Below the pieces are notes generated by a model that did not search any database, was not told the origin of the DNA, and saw only the letters and a program-made list of their open reading frames with translations. Both the position numbers and the translations under genes were made by a program. A stretch of DNA of 64,000 nt, taken from Pedobacter sp. MC2016-15 (lineage in GTDB: Bacteria; Bacteroidota; Bacteroidia; Sphingobacteriales; Sphingobacteriaceae). Location: NCBI RefSeq assembly GCF_026239695.1, contig NZ_JAPIVS010000006.1, positions 248,001 through 312,000 on the forward strand, in the 5' to 3' direction. Shown here piece by piece: positions 43,553 to 52,981 of this stretch; within the stretch, counting starts at the first letter, position 1; each line of letters begins with the position of its first letter.

Positions 43553-44662
43553 TCATGATTTTTTAAGATATTCGGAAATGAGTTTGGCTGTCCTGCCAGA
43601 GGCACCAGGTTCTCCCATAATAGTAGCTAAATCCTTATAGCTTTCCAGCATATTTTGCCGCTTAGGGCCACTCAGTAAATTAACCAGACAATCCGTAATA
43701 TTCATCGTATTGCAATCGTTCTGGATAAGTTCAGTAACCACCTCCCGATCCATAATCAGGTTGACCAGCGAAATAAACCTGATCTTTACCACCATTCTGG
43801 CAATCGCAATAGAAATTGCGCCTCCCTTGTAAACAACCACCTGAGGGACTTTAAACAAGGCGGTTTCCAATGTAGCAGTCCCTGATGCTACTACTGCAGC
43901 ACTGGCATGATGCAACAAATCATAAGTCTGCCCGAAAACGAGTTTAACATTTTTAGCCCCGATAAACTGCTGGTAATAGGCGGGCAGGAAGCTTGGCGCG
44001 GCTGCCACCACAAACTGCTGATCCGGGAAATTTTCGATGACACTCAGCATAACCGGAAGCAACCTTTCAATCTCCTGCTTGCGGCTGCCCGGCAATAAAG
44101 CGATGATTTCGGCTCCCGCCAGTCCGTTTTTTGTCAGGAAGTTATCGTCGGGCACAAAAGCAGCTTTTTCATCCAGCAGCGGATTGCCCACATAATCGAC
44201 CTCCATCCCCCATTCTTTATAAAATGAAACCTCAAAAGGCAGGATACAAAACATTTTGTCTACTACCTTCTTGATTTTTAATACCCTCTTCTGGTTCCAT
44301 GCCCAAACTTTCGGGGATATATAATAACATACTCTGATGTTATGCTCTTTTGCGAAGGTCGCAATCTTCAGATTAAATCCGGGAAAATCAATCAGTATCA
44401 GCACGTCCGGAGTATAAGCCAGGATATCCTCCTTACAGGCTTTCATATTGCGCATAATCGTTGGCAGGTTGAGAATCACTTCCGTAAAACCCATAAAAGC
44501 CATATCGGCATAATGCTTTATGAGTGTACCACCTTCGGCTTTCATTTTATCACCGCCAAAATACCTGAAGTCGCCATTTGCATCCTGTTCCTTCAGCGCC
44601 TTCATGAGGTTGGCACCATGCAGGTCTCCGGAAGCCTCACCGGCTACGAGGTAGTACTTCAT
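43553..44662 (-). CDS. lpxB: Lipid-A-disaccharide synthase
   Basis: 369 residues, normal length. LpxB features: N-terminal YLVAGEASGDLHGANLM, FGGDKMKAEGG, LIDFPGFNLKIA, YYISPKVWAWNQKR, LLPGSRKQEI and GTATLETAL. It joins UDP-diacylglucosamine and lipid X at the inner membrane in lipid A synthesis. It is the last gene of a run surE - small membrane protein - lpxB with 4- and 8-base overlaps. Confidence 0.96.
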   Translation of the reverse strand: MKYYLVAGEASGDLHGANLMKALKEQDANGDFRYFGGDKMKAEGGTLIKHYADMAFMGFTEVILNLPTIMRNMKACKEDILAYTPDVLILIDFPGFNLKIATFAKEHNIRVCYYISPKVWAWNQKRVLKIKKVVDKMFCILPFEVSFYKEWGMEVDYVGNPLLDEKAAFVPDDNFLTKNGLAGAEIIALLPGSRKQEIERLLPVMLSVIENFPDQQFVVAAAPSFLPAYYQQFIGAKNVKLVFGQTYDLLHHASAAVVASGTATLETALFKVPQVVVYKGGAISIAIARMVVKIRFISLVNLIMDREVVTELIQNDCNTMNITDCLVNLLSGPKRQNMLESYKDLATIMGEPGASGRTAKLISEYLKKS

Positions 44663-44928
44663 GACTGTGAGATTTTATAGAAGAAGAAAAGAAAGCCCCA
44701 GATAAATGTGGCACTCAGGATTCCCCTTCCGGTATTTTCCTTATTGATCTTAAAAAAGTATTTCAGCAGCAGGGCGTTCACTGCGATACATCCAATCAGC
44801 AGTAGATCTGCCTTTGCCAGCACAGCTACACGATGCATGATAAACCATACGATGGAAATCAATACACCCGGAACCAGAATCCCGATGCCGAAGCCTGCCC
44901 ACACACTATTTTGAATGCGGTTAATCAT
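44659..44928 (-). CDS. Small membrane protein, 89 aa
   Basis: Three hydrophobic helices (about 10-31, 38-56 and 68-85) nearly fill the protein. It overlaps surE by 8 bp upstream and lpxB by 4 bp (ATGA) downstream, so it is translated as part of that operon. Family not recognised; tight coupling to lpxB suggests an envelope role. Confidence 0.75.
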   Translation of the reverse strand: MINRIQNSVWAGFGIGILVPGVLISIVWFIMHRVAVLAKADLLLIGCIAVNALLLKYFFKINKENTGRGILSATFIWGFLFFFYKISQS

Positions 44929-45700
44929 TAAATGTCCAGGAGTTTAATACGGGAATGGCATGATGTGCGGTGAGGTCAAACTGTACCGGCACTACGGAAA
45001 CAAATCCATGGTCCAATGCCCATACATCAGTATCTTCACCTTTATCGTTGTTCTGGAATACTCCCGTTAACCAATAGTAAGCACGTCCGTGCGGGTCCTT
45101 GCGCTCATCAAATTCTTCGGCCCATTTCGCATTTGCCTGACGGCAGATTTTGATGCCCTTGATATCCTTTCCATTAGGGAAGTTCACGTTGAGCAATGTG
45201 GCCTGAGGCAATCCATGATCCAAAACCTGCTGTGCGATGGTTTTCACATATTTGAGACAGTGACTAAAGTCGGCCTCTTCCGCAAAATCGTCGAGAGAGA
45301 ACCCTATGGACGGAATACCCTCGATTGCTCCTTCTACAGCTGCAGACATAGTGCCTGAATAGATGACGTTGATGGAGTTGTTCAATCCGTGGTTGATACC
45401 GGAGACACAGAGATCGGGCTTTTTACCCTTAAATATCTTATTAACGGCGAGCTTCACGCAGTCTACCGGAGTACCTGAACATTTATACATCTCTACACCT
45501 TCGTACAAGTCTACCTTATTGAAACGCAATGGTTTGCCAATCGTAATCGCATGTCCCATCCCCGACTGAGGACCATCAGGAGCCACTACAACTACGTTTC
45601 CCAGTTCTTTAACGGCTTCAATCAGATTTCTGATACCCGGTGCAGTGATACCATCATCATTTACTACTAAAATATTAGGTCTGGATTGCTCTTTCTTCAT
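44921..45700 (-). CDS. surE: 5'/3'-nucleotidase SurE
   Basis: 259 residues with the SurE metal site ILVVNDDGITAPGI at the N-terminus, VVVVAPDGPQSGMGHAIT, KCSGTPVDCVKLA and the VSGINHGLNNSINVIYSGTMSAAVEG block. It dephosphorylates nucleoside monophosphates in the cytoplasm. It starts the surE-lpxB operon and is divergent from the M16 peptidase. Confidence 0.96.
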   Translation of the reverse strand: MKKEQSRPNILVVNDDGITAPGIRNLIEAVKELGNVVVVAPDGPQSGMGHAITIGKPLRFNKVDLYEGVEMYKCSGTPVDCVKLAVNKIFKGKKPDLCVSGINHGLNNSINVIYSGTMSAAVEGAIEGIPSIGFSLDDFAEEADFSHCLKYVKTIAQQVLDHGLPQATLLNVNFPNGKDIKGIKICRQANAKWAEEFDERKDPHGRAYYWLTGVFQNNDKGEDTDVWALDHGFVSVVPVQFDLTAHHAIPVLNSWTFND

Positions 45701-45732
45701 GAGGGTAAAAGTACAAGATTATAGGATAAAAC

Positions 45733-45763
45733 TGTGATAAATTCATTTTCAAAAGTATATTTG
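45733..45763 (+). promoter_or_regulatory. Candidate promoter of the M16 peptidase
   Basis: TATATTTG at 45756-45763 is an exact -7 match, with a weak -33 (TGTG, 45733-45736) after 19 bp; 17 bp before the ATG. Confidence 0.45.
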
Positions 45764-45780
45764 AGAATAACTTATTCAAC

Positions 45781-48714
45781 ATGAAACGAAAATTATTAAT
45801 GCTCTTTTGCCTCCTTTTTAGCGGGGCGGCAATGATGGCACAAACTGTATACCAGTGGAAAACAGCCTCCTCCGCTGGATATACCTACAAGTATGTGACC
45901 AACGACCCTACGAAATCGCGTTTTTACACCTTGAAGAACGGACTGACCGTGGTACTGTCTGAGAATACCAAAGAACCCAGCATCCAGTACAGGATGGCTG
46001 TAAGGGCAGGCAGTAATACTGATCCGAGAACCGCAACGGGATTGGCGCACTACCTGGAGCATCTGCTGTTCAAAGGTACAGACAAGTTTGGAACCATGGA
46101 CTATGCTAAAGAAAAGCCTTTGCTGGACAAAATTTCTGTGTTGTACGAAAAGTACCACGCTACTACTGACCCTGCAAAACGTAAGCAAATTTATGCGGAG
46201 ATCGATAAAACTTCGGGCGAAGCCTCAAACTATTCGATTGCCAATGAGTACGATAAGATGATGAAATCTATTGGCGGACAAATCACAAATGCGCATACCT
46301 GGTATGAAGAGACGGTGTACGAAGAGGATTTCCCTTCCAATGCAACGGATAAATTCCTGGCCCTGCAGGCAGAGCGCTTCCGTGCCCCGGTATTCAGGAT
46401 TTTCCATACTGAACTGGAAGCGGTGTATGAGGAGAAAAACCGCGGACTGGACAATGACAGCTGGAAGATCAGTGAGAAACTGAATGCTTTGCTGTACCCT
46501 ACCCATAATTACGGACAGCAAACGACCATTGGTACCATAGAACACCTTAAAAACCCATCGCTCGTAGAAATCCGCAAGTTCTATGACAAATATTACGTGC
46601 CTAACAACATGGCCCTGGTATTATCAGGCGATTTCAAAGCGGATGAAATGATCAAAAAAGTGGATGAACATTTCTCATTCATGCAAAACAAACCTGTAGT
46701 GGCTTATGCTCCGGCACCGGAAAAACCACTGACAAAAATCCAGACTGCAGATATATATGGACCAAGCGCTGAGGTCATCAGAATCGGATACAGAGGATAT
46801 GCAGAAAATACGAGACAGAGTATGCTGCTGGATCTGATTGGCAGCATCCTTTCTAACGACAAAGCCGGCCTGCTGGATATCAACCTGAACAAAAAACAGA
46901 AGGTATTAAGCTCAGCTGCCGGGTATCAGCAGATGAAAGACTATGGTACCTTCATCTTGCTGGCACAGCCAAAACAGGGACAGACACTGGAACAGGTGAG
47001 ACAATTGTTACTGGAACAAATTGCTCTGCTCAAAAAAGGGCAGTTTGATGAAAGTCTGATCAAAGCTACGGTTGCGAACAGCAAACTGACGCTCCTGAAA
47101 TCATTTGATAAAAACGATTTCCGTGCGGAGGCCATCACCAATGAGTTTATCATGAACCGTGGCACAAAATGGGATAAATCATTGGGTAACCCTGATGCGA
47201 TGGCCAAAGTGACGAAAAAAGAGGTGGTAGATTTTGCTAACCAGTTCTTTAAAGACAACTATGTGGTGATCCTGAAACACAAGGGAGAAGATAAAAGCAT
47301 CCAGAAAGTGGAGAAGCCCGCAATCACAGCGGTTAAAACCAACACCAACGAAACCTCAGATTTCACTAAAAATCTGCTTGCAGAGAGCTCCAAACCTATA
47401 GAGGCACGCTTCCTGGACTATATTAAAGATCTTAACTTCGGCAAGGCAGGCATCGCGGATGTGGTTACGGTCCAAAATAAGGAAAACAGTATTTTCAGTC
47501 TGAGCTACCGATTTGATATGGGTGCCTGGAATAATAAAATGGCTCCTTACGCAGCGAGGTACCTTACTTATCTGAGTACCGATAAATATACTGCTGAGGA
47601 AATCAGCAAGCAGTTTTATAACATTGCCTGCAGTTACTCATTTACTGTTTCCAATGATGTCACCACTGTAACCATCAGTGGCCTGCAGGAAAACTTTGAC
47701 CAGGCGGTAAATCTCGTAGAGCATATCTTCGCCAACTGTAAGCCGAACGAAGCTGCGCTGACAGAACTAAAAAGCAGCATCCTCAAGTCAAGGGAAAACA
47801 ATAAGCTGAACAAGGCGGCGATTCTTTCAGGCCTCATGAGCTATGCACAATATGGCCCGCAAAATCCTACGAATTTTGCACTGAGCAATGAGGAAGTTAA
47901 ACAGATGACTTCTGCACAGCTACTGGATATCATTCATCACCTGAAGGACTACAAACATAGCATTAACTATTACGGTCCGCAGAGCCTTGATGTATTTGCC
48001 AAAAACATTGAAAAGGCACATGCCCTGCCTGCCGCATTCACTGAAGCCCCGGCAGCGCAAAAGTTCAGCTATACCAATACGGCAGAAAACCAGGTATTTT
48101 TTGCCAACTACGACATGGTGCAGTCGGAGATCCGCTGGGTAAGAAACAGTACGAAATACGATGCCTCTGAAGCTGCAAAAATATCCCTGTTCAACAGTTA
48201 CTTTGGTGGTGGCATGGGCTCGATCGTTTTCCAGACTATCCGTGAATCAAAAGCTTTGGCCTATTCTACCTTTGCCTTTTATTCTACACCGGATAAAAAC
48301 ACCAAAGACTATACTATGATAGCCTATGTAGGCAGTCAGGCCGATAAGATGACTGATGCAGTCGGCGCTATGAACGAACTGCTGAATGTGTTGCCGGAGT
48401 CTGACAAAAACTTTGAATCTTCAAAATACAGCACACTGAATGCCCTCGAAACTTCCAGGGTGACCAACGATGATATCATCGCTCATTATTATGCAGATAA
48501 AAGACTGGGACTGGACCATGATTCAAGGATCGATGAATACAAAGGATTGAAGCCATTGACTTTTGCAGATATCAAGACTTTCCATCAGGATAAAGTAGCG
48601 AACAAAGCTTACAATTATTGTATCGTTGCTTCTGATAAAAAAGTAAAAGCTGAGGACATGCAGAAATTCGGGAAACTGAATACACTGACCTTAGAGCAGA
48701 TCTTCGGTTACTAA
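45781..48714 (+). CDS. M16-family metallopeptidase (full-length, two-repeat)
   Basis: 977 residues with a signal peptide (MKRKLLMLFCLLFSGAAMMAQ). The inverted zinc motif HxxEH is present as HYLEH at residues 90-94, with the third ligand in EAVYEEKNRG near 220. The second half repeats the fold without the motif, as in pitrilysin-type proteins. It is a periplasmic peptidase; substrates unknown. A strong terminator follows. Confidence 0.93.
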   Translation: MKRKLLMLFCLLFSGAAMMAQTVYQWKTASSAGYTYKYVTNDPTKSRFYTLKNGLTVVLSENTKEPSIQYRMAVRAGSNTDPRTATGLAHYLEHLLFKGTDKFGTMDYAKEKPLLDKISVLYEKYHATTDPAKRKQIYAEIDKTSGEASNYSIANEYDKMMKSIGGQITNAHTWYEETVYEEDFPSNATDKFLALQAERFRAPVFRIFHTELEAVYEEKNRGLDNDSWKISEKLNALLYPTHNYGQQTTIGTIEHLKNPSLVEIRKFYDKYYVPNNMALVLSGDFKADEMIKKVDEHFSFMQNKPVVAYAPAPEKPLTKIQTADIYGPSAEVIRIGYRGYAENTRQSMLLDLIGSILSNDKAGLLDINLNKKQKVLSSAAGYQQMKDYGTFILLAQPKQGQTLEQVRQLLLEQIALLKKGQFDESLIKATVANSKLTLLKSFDKNDFRAEAITNEFIMNRGTKWDKSLGNPDAMAKVTKKEVVDFANQFFKDNYVVILKHKGEDKSIQKVEKPAITAVKTNTNETSDFTKNLLAESSKPIEARFLDYIKDLNFGKAGIADVVTVQNKENSIFSLSYRFDMGAWNNKMAPYAARYLTYLSTDKYTAEEISKQFYNIACSYSFTVSNDVTTVTISGLQENFDQAVNLVEHIFANCKPNEAALTELKSSILKSRENNKLNKAAILSGLMSYAQYGPQNPTNFALSNEEVKQMTSAQLLDIIHHLKDYKHSINYYGPQSLDVFAKNIEKAHALPAAFTEAPAAQKFSYTNTAENQVFFANYDMVQSEIRWVRNSTKYDASEAAKISLFNSYFGGGMGSIVFQTIRESKALAYSTFAFYSTPDKNTKDYTMIAYVGSQADKMTDAVGAMNELLNVLPESDKNFESSKYSTLNALETSRVTNDDIIAHYYADKRLGLDHDSRIDEYKGLKPLTFADIKTFHQDKVANKAYNYCIVASDKKVKAEDMQKFGKLNTLTLEQIFGY

Positions 48715-48727
48715 CAGAACAAAAAAA

Positions 48728-48762
48728 GAGGGGGCATACTAAGTACGCCCCCTCTTTTTTTT
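48728..48762. terminator. Strong bidirectional terminator
   Basis: GAGGGGGC (48728-48735) pairs with GCCCCCTC (48747-48754), flanked by an A-run on the left and eight T on the right. It serves the M16 gene and the convergent csbD-like gene. Confidence 0.9.
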
Positions 48763-48778
48763 GAACTAATTGTTATGT

Positions 48779-48964
48779 TTATAATGACTTCAGCCAATCA
48801 ATGACCTCATCACGGGTTTTACCGGTCTTCTGTTGAATCCTTCCATAAAGCTCATCATCTTTACCTTCTTCATGTTTCAAATCATCATCGGTAAGATCGC
48901 CATAAGCTTGTTTTACTTTACCCTTCAACTCGTTCCACTTTCCTTTTAATTCTAACTTATCCAT
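48779..48964 (-). CDS. CsbD-family stress protein
   Basis: 61 residues, complete CsbD-like helical domain (LKGKWNELKGKVKQAYGDLTDDDL ... YGRIQQKTGKTRDEVIDWL). In other bacteria members are induced by general stress; molecular function is unknown. It converges with the M16 peptidase at the shared terminator. Confidence 0.88.
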   Translation of the reverse strand: MDKLELKGKWNELKGKVKQAYGDLTDDDLKHEEGKDDELYGRIQQKTGKTRDEVIDWLKSL

Positions 48965-49038
48965 GGTATATGTTTTTTCGTTAACTATTGAACTACCTAA
49001 ACAACACCAGGGATAAGAATTTGTTTGTAAAAGGCCGG

Positions 49039-50934
49039 TTACAACTGCTTGGCTGCAACAATAATCTCTTCTACTACTGCCGGATCAAGTAAGGTACTTG
49101 TATCACCAAGGTTTGTAGTTTCACCTTCCGCGATCTTTCTCAGAATCCTGCGCATGATCTTGCCGGAGCGCGTTTTAGGCAGGCCACTGACAAAGACAAT
49201 CTTGTCAGGTTTGGCAATAGCCCCGATCACACGGGTTACCGTTTGCAGAATATCTTTTTTGGTAAGGTCAGACTCATTGTGCAGCTTCGGATAGATGATA
49301 AAGGCAAAAATCCCTTGTCCTTTAATCTCATGCGGATAACCAACCACAGCACTCTCCACAACGCCGGCATGCATGTTTATCGCATTTTCCACTTCGGCAG
49401 TACCGATTCTGTGTCCGGATACGTTGATCACGTCATCTACCCTGCCAGTGATTTTGTAGTAACCGTCTTCATCCCTCATACAGCCGTCACCGGTAAAATA
49501 CAGATCCGGATATGTAGAAAAATAAGTTTGTTTACAACGTTCGTGATCACCATAGGTAGTGCGCAGCATACCCGGCCACGGGAACTTGATACAAAGGTTA
49601 CCGTTAACACCGTTACCTTCAATTTCATTACCCTGCTCGTCCACCAGGATCGGCTGGATGCCTGGCAAAGGTAGGGTAGCACAAGCCGGTTTTAATGGCG
49701 TTACAAAAGCGATCGGCGATATCATCAGTCCGCCGGTTTCTGTTTGCCACCAGGTATCTACAATCGGGCAGTTTTTATGGCCAACTTCCTCATCAAACCA
49801 GTGCCATGCCTCTTCATTGATTGGTTCTCCCACAGATCCCAGTACGCGCAACGTGCTCAGGTCTTTACCTTTTAATGGATCAGTACCGTAACTCATCAGT
49901 GAACGGATAGCTGTAGGAGCTGTATATAAGATATTAACTTTATGTTTTTCTATGATTTCCCATAACCTGGATGGCGTAGGATGCGTAGGAACACCTTCAA
50001 ACATCAGTGTAGTGGCACCCTGAGAAAGCGGTCCGTAGACAATATAAGAGTGGCCTGTAATCCAGCCGATATCAGCTGTACAGAAGAAGACTTCATCAGG
50101 CTGATAGTTAAAGGCATTGGTGAAGGTATATCCTGCATAAACCATATATCCGCCCACGGTATGCACCACCCCTTTCGGTTTACCGGTAGATCCGGAGGTG
50201 TACAGGATGAAGAGCATATCTTCGGCATCCATTTCTTCAGCAGGACAATCCGTGTCTACCTGTTTAATTTCATCTTCAAACCACAGATCACGGCCTTTCA
50301 GCATGGAAACCGGGGTACGTGTATGTGTCAGTACAATGACCTTCTCGACAGTAGGACATCCGATCAGTGCATCGTCAATGACCTCTTTCAGCTGGATCTG
50401 TTTGTTTCCACGGAAAGATCCGTCAGCAGTAATCACCAGTTTACAGGCAGAATCATTGATCCTGTCAGCAATCGATTTAGCGGAGAAACCACCAAAAATC
50501 ACTGAGTGTACCGCACCGATACGGGCACAGGCCAGTACAGCCACGGCCAGCTCAGGCACCATCGGCATATAGATACAGATCCGGTCTCCTTTGACTACGC
50601 CATTTTTTTTCAGCACGTTGGCAAAACGGCATACCTGCTCATGCAGTACTTTATAGGTAAGAGTTATACTCGATTTGTCAGGATCATTAGATTCCCAGAT
50701 AATGGCAGGTTTATCTCCATTTTTCGCCAGGTGGCGGTCAAGACAGTTTTCAGTAATATTCAACTTTGCGCCCTCAAACCACTTGATATTTGGTTCGGAG
50801 AAATTCCAGGACAGAACTTTATCCCATTTCTTTCTCCAGAGGAATTCTTCAGCTATTCCGGCCCAGAACTTTTCCGGCCATTCCACGCTAAACCTATACG
50901 TTTCTTCGTATTCGGCAAAAGATTTGATTTGCAT
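49039..50934 (-). CDS. acs: Acetyl-CoA synthetase
   Basis: 631 residues. AMP-forming ligase motifs: LFILYTSGSTGKPKGVVHT (A3), DTWWQTETGG (A5), YFTGDGCMRDEDGYYKITGRVDD (A7/A8) and PKTRSGKIMRRILRKIA with the regulatory acetylated Lys. The acetate-pocket residue pattern (VDTWWQTE) is that of Acs rather than longer-chain ligases. It activates acetate to acetyl-CoA in the cytoplasm. Its upstream leader carries two copies of a 13-bp repeat. Confidence 0.96.
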   Translation of the reverse strand: MQIKSFAEYEETYRFSVEWPEKFWAGIAEEFLWRKKWDKVLSWNFSEPNIKWFEGAKLNITENCLDRHLAKNGDKPAIIWESNDPDKSSITLTYKVLHEQVCRFANVLKKNGVVKGDRICIYMPMVPELAVAVLACARIGAVHSVIFGGFSAKSIADRINDSACKLVITADGSFRGNKQIQLKEVIDDALIGCPTVEKVIVLTHTRTPVSMLKGRDLWFEDEIKQVDTDCPAEEMDAEDMLFILYTSGSTGKPKGVVHTVGGYMVYAGYTFTNAFNYQPDEVFFCTADIGWITGHSYIVYGPLSQGATTLMFEGVPTHPTPSRLWEIIEKHKVNILYTAPTAIRSLMSYGTDPLKGKDLSTLRVLGSVGEPINEEAWHWFDEEVGHKNCPIVDTWWQTETGGLMISPIAFVTPLKPACATLPLPGIQPILVDEQGNEIEGNGVNGNLCIKFPWPGMLRTTYGDHERCKQTYFSTYPDLYFTGDGCMRDEDGYYKITGRVDDVINVSGHRIGTAEVENAINMHAGVVESAVVGYPHEIKGQGIFAFIIYPKLHNESDLTKKDILQTVTRVIGAIAKPDKIVFVSGLPKTRSGKIMRRILRKIAEGETTNLGDTSTLLDPAVVEEIIVAAKQL

Positions 50935-51269
50935 AAAAATGATTATTTGGTTGTGCTAGTTATAATTTGGTTGTGCTTTAATTCCTGTGCTATATTTATC
51001 AAATATAAATTTTTCGTAAGGTATATAAATATTTATTAATGGATTTTTTAGGCCGGCTGAAGCTTGAGACCCGGCAGCGGAAGTGTCTGGAAGAAGCTGC
51101 CGCCGATATTCAGGGAAAATTACCTGCCTTTATGCCAGGAGAAGGCAGGAATTCTGCATTATTTTCAAAAATAATCTTGTGTAGTATTGGTTGTTACAAT
51201 TATTTTTGTGATATTTGCACACTCTTAAAAAATTAAGCGAAGAACAATTTAAATATATATATTAAAGGC
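50935..51269. promoter_or_regulatory. Divergent promoter region between acs and rpmB
   Basis: 335 bp. Toward acs: direct repeat ATTTGGTTGTGCT at 50945-50957 and 50965-50977 (20-bp period), a third TGTGCT at 50986, and a minus-strand -7 box TATATTTG at 51007-51000. Toward rpmB: TTG (51177-51179) and TATTTTTG (51201-51208), 21-bp spacer. A 65-codon ORF at 51039 looks like chance. Confidence 0.45.
50945..50977 (-). repeat. 13-bp direct repeat in the acs leader
   Basis: Two identical 13-mers (plus strand ATTTGGTTGTGCT) exactly 20 bp apart, just upstream of the acs start. Either a two-site operator or a leader RNA motif. Confidence 0.4.
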
Positions 51270-51503
51270 ATGTCTAGAGTTTGTGATTTAACCGGAAAAA
51301 AGGCAATGAGTGGTTTTAATGTTTCTCACTCAAACGTTAAAACTAAACGTAAGTTTTATCCCAACTTACAACTTCAGAAATTTTATATTCCTGATGAAGA
51401 TCGTTGGATAACACTGAAAGTTTCTACTTCAGCTATTAAAACCATCAATAAAATTGGTATTACTGAAGCGATCAACCGTTTCGTTAAAAAAGGATTTTTG
51501 TAA
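51270..51503 (+). CDS. rpmB: Ribosomal protein bL28
   Basis: 77 residues, MSRVCDLTGKKAMSGFNVSHSN start and KRKFYPNLQ core characteristic of L28 in the Bacteroidetes. Large ribosomal subunit component. First gene of rpmB-rpmG-DUF4295 with 39- and 24-bp gaps. Confidence 0.97.
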   Translation: MSRVCDLTGKKAMSGFNVSHSNVKTKRKFYPNLQLQKFYIPDEDRWITLKVSTSAIKTINKIGITEAINRFVKKGFL

Positions 51504-51542
51504 AAAACATTGTTGATGCGAATCAACTAAAACAATAATAAA

Positions 51543-51725
51543 ATGGCAAAAAAAGGTAACAGAGTACAAGTTATTCTAGAGTGTACAGAGCATAAAACTA
51601 GCGGCATGCCTGGTATGTCTAGATATATCTCTACAAAAAACCGTAAAAACACTACAGAGAGATTAGAGTTGAAAAAATTTAATCCAGTGTTGAAAAAAGT
51701 AACGGTTCACAAAGAAATTAAGTAA
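51543..51725 (+). CDS. rpmG: Ribosomal protein bL33
   Basis: 60 residues, AKKGNRVQVILECTEHK start and YISTKNRKNT core. Only one Cys, so it is the zinc-free form. Large-subunit protein, cotranscribed with rpmB. Confidence 0.97.
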   Translation: MAKKGNRVQVILECTEHKTSGMPGMSRYISTKNRKNTTERLELKKFNPVLKKVTVHKEIK

Positions 51726-51749
51726 TACACATTTCCAATCTTTTAGATC

Positions 51750-51911
51750 ATGGCAAAAAAAGTAGTTGCAACCCTTAAAACGGGTAAAGGTAAAGAATAT
51801 TCAAAAGTTGTTACGATGACTAAATCACCAAAAAGTGGTGCTTATTCTTTCAAAGAAGTTATCGTTCACAACGATCACGTTAAAGATGCTATTGCTGGAA
51901 CAAGCAAGTAA
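51750..51911 (+). CDS. DUF4295 small basic protein
   Basis: 53 residues: ATG at 51750, TAA at 51909-51911. It starts MAKKVVATLKTGKGKEYSKV and is Lys-rich. DUF4295 is a small Bacteroidetes family regularly found after rpmG; composition and location suggest ribosome association, which is inference. A terminator follows 20 bp later. Confidence 0.88.
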   Translation: MAKKVVATLKTGKGKEYSKVVTMTKSPKSGAYSFKEVIVHNDHVKDAIAGTSK

Positions 51912-51931
51912 TTTTAATATTTAATCATATT

Positions 51932-51968
51932 AAAGCCGTCCCTTCATTCTGATGGGAGGGCTTTTTTT
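51932..51968 (+). terminator. Terminator after the ribosomal protein operon
   Basis: AAAGCC (51932-51937) with GGCTTT (51959-51964), one G-G mismatch, then TCCC with GGGA; seven T follow. It precedes ftsY by 19 bp, so ftsY may depend on read-through or its own promoter. Confidence 0.85.
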
Positions 51969-51986
51969 GTTTTCATCTATATTTCT

Positions 51987-52949
51987 ATGGGATTATTTGA
52001 TTTCTTCAAGAAAAAAGAAACAGCCCCTGAAGCTCAGGAGGCACTAAATAAAGGTCTAGAGAAAACTAAAGAAGGGTTCCTTAGCAAGATCACCAAGGCC
52101 GTAGCAGGAAAATCAACTGTAGATGATGATGTGCTGGACAACCTGGAGGAAGTGCTTGTAACTTCTGATGTGGGCGTTACCACTACGCTGAAAATTATTG
52201 ACCGCATCCAGGACCGCGTAGCAAAGGACAAATACCTTTCTACTTCTGAACTGAACCTGCTATTGCGTGATGAGATCCAGCTCCTGCTTGCAGAAAATAA
52301 CAGCAATGATTTCCGCAGCTTTGAATACGGAGACCATAAACCCTACGTGATCATGGTGGTTGGCGTAAATGGTGTGGGTAAAACTACGACCATCGGCAAG
52401 CTTGCCAATAAGCTCAAGGCAGAAGGGCTTAAAGTGGTATTGGGTGCAGCGGATACCTTTAGGGCAGCTGCTGTAGAACAGATCAAGTTATGGGGCGAAA
52501 GAATTGGTGTGAGGGTTGTGGCACAGGCCATGGGTTCTGATCCTGCTTCTGTAGCCTTTGACACTATACAGTCTGCCGTAGCCAATGGCGAAGATGTGGT
52601 GATCATAGATACTGCCGGACGTTTGCACAACAAAATCGGACTGATGAACGAATTGGGTAAGATTAAAAAGGTGATGGAAAAAGTAATTCCGGGTGCCCCA
52701 CATGAAATCTTACTGGTACTCGATGGCTCTACTGGTCAAAACGCATTCGAACAATGCAAACAGTTTACCGAGGCAACAGATGTAAATGCCCTGGCAATTA
52801 CTAAACTCGATGGAACCGCCAAAGGTGGTGTGGTGATCGGCATCTCCGATCAGTTTAAAATCCCGGTAAAATATATCGGGGTTGGTGAAGGTGTTAATGA
52901 CCTTCAGTTATTTGATAAAAAAGCTTTTGTTGACGGACTTTTTAAATAG
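51987..52949 (+). CDS. ftsY: Signal recognition particle receptor FtsY
   Basis: 320 residues: short charged N-terminus (FFKKKETAPEAQEALNKG) lacking the long acidic A domain of E. coli, N domain, then the G domain with VNGVGKTTTIGKLA, DTFRAAAVEQ, DTAGRLHN and TKLDGTAKGG. It docks ribosome-SRP complexes at the inner membrane. rimO follows after 32 bp. Confidence 0.97.
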   Translation: MGLFDFFKKKETAPEAQEALNKGLEKTKEGFLSKITKAVAGKSTVDDDVLDNLEEVLVTSDVGVTTTLKIIDRIQDRVAKDKYLSTSELNLLLRDEIQLLLAENNSNDFRSFEYGDHKPYVIMVVGVNGVGKTTTIGKLANKLKAEGLKVVLGAADTFRAAAVEQIKLWGERIGVRVVAQAMGSDPASVAFDTIQSAVANGEDVVIIDTAGRLHNKIGLMNELGKIKKVMEKVIPGAPHEILLVLDGSTGQNAFEQCKQFTEATDVNALAITKLDGTAKGGVVIGISDQFKIPVKYIGVGEGVNDLQLFDKKAFVDGLFK

Positions 52950-52981
52950 TCTGTGCATAAGAGCAACAATACATACACACA

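Noticed and set aside
51039..51236. 65-codon ORF between acs and rpmB
   Set aside because: No recognisable protein features; it covers the likely rpmB promoter and acs promoter region, so chance is more likely.
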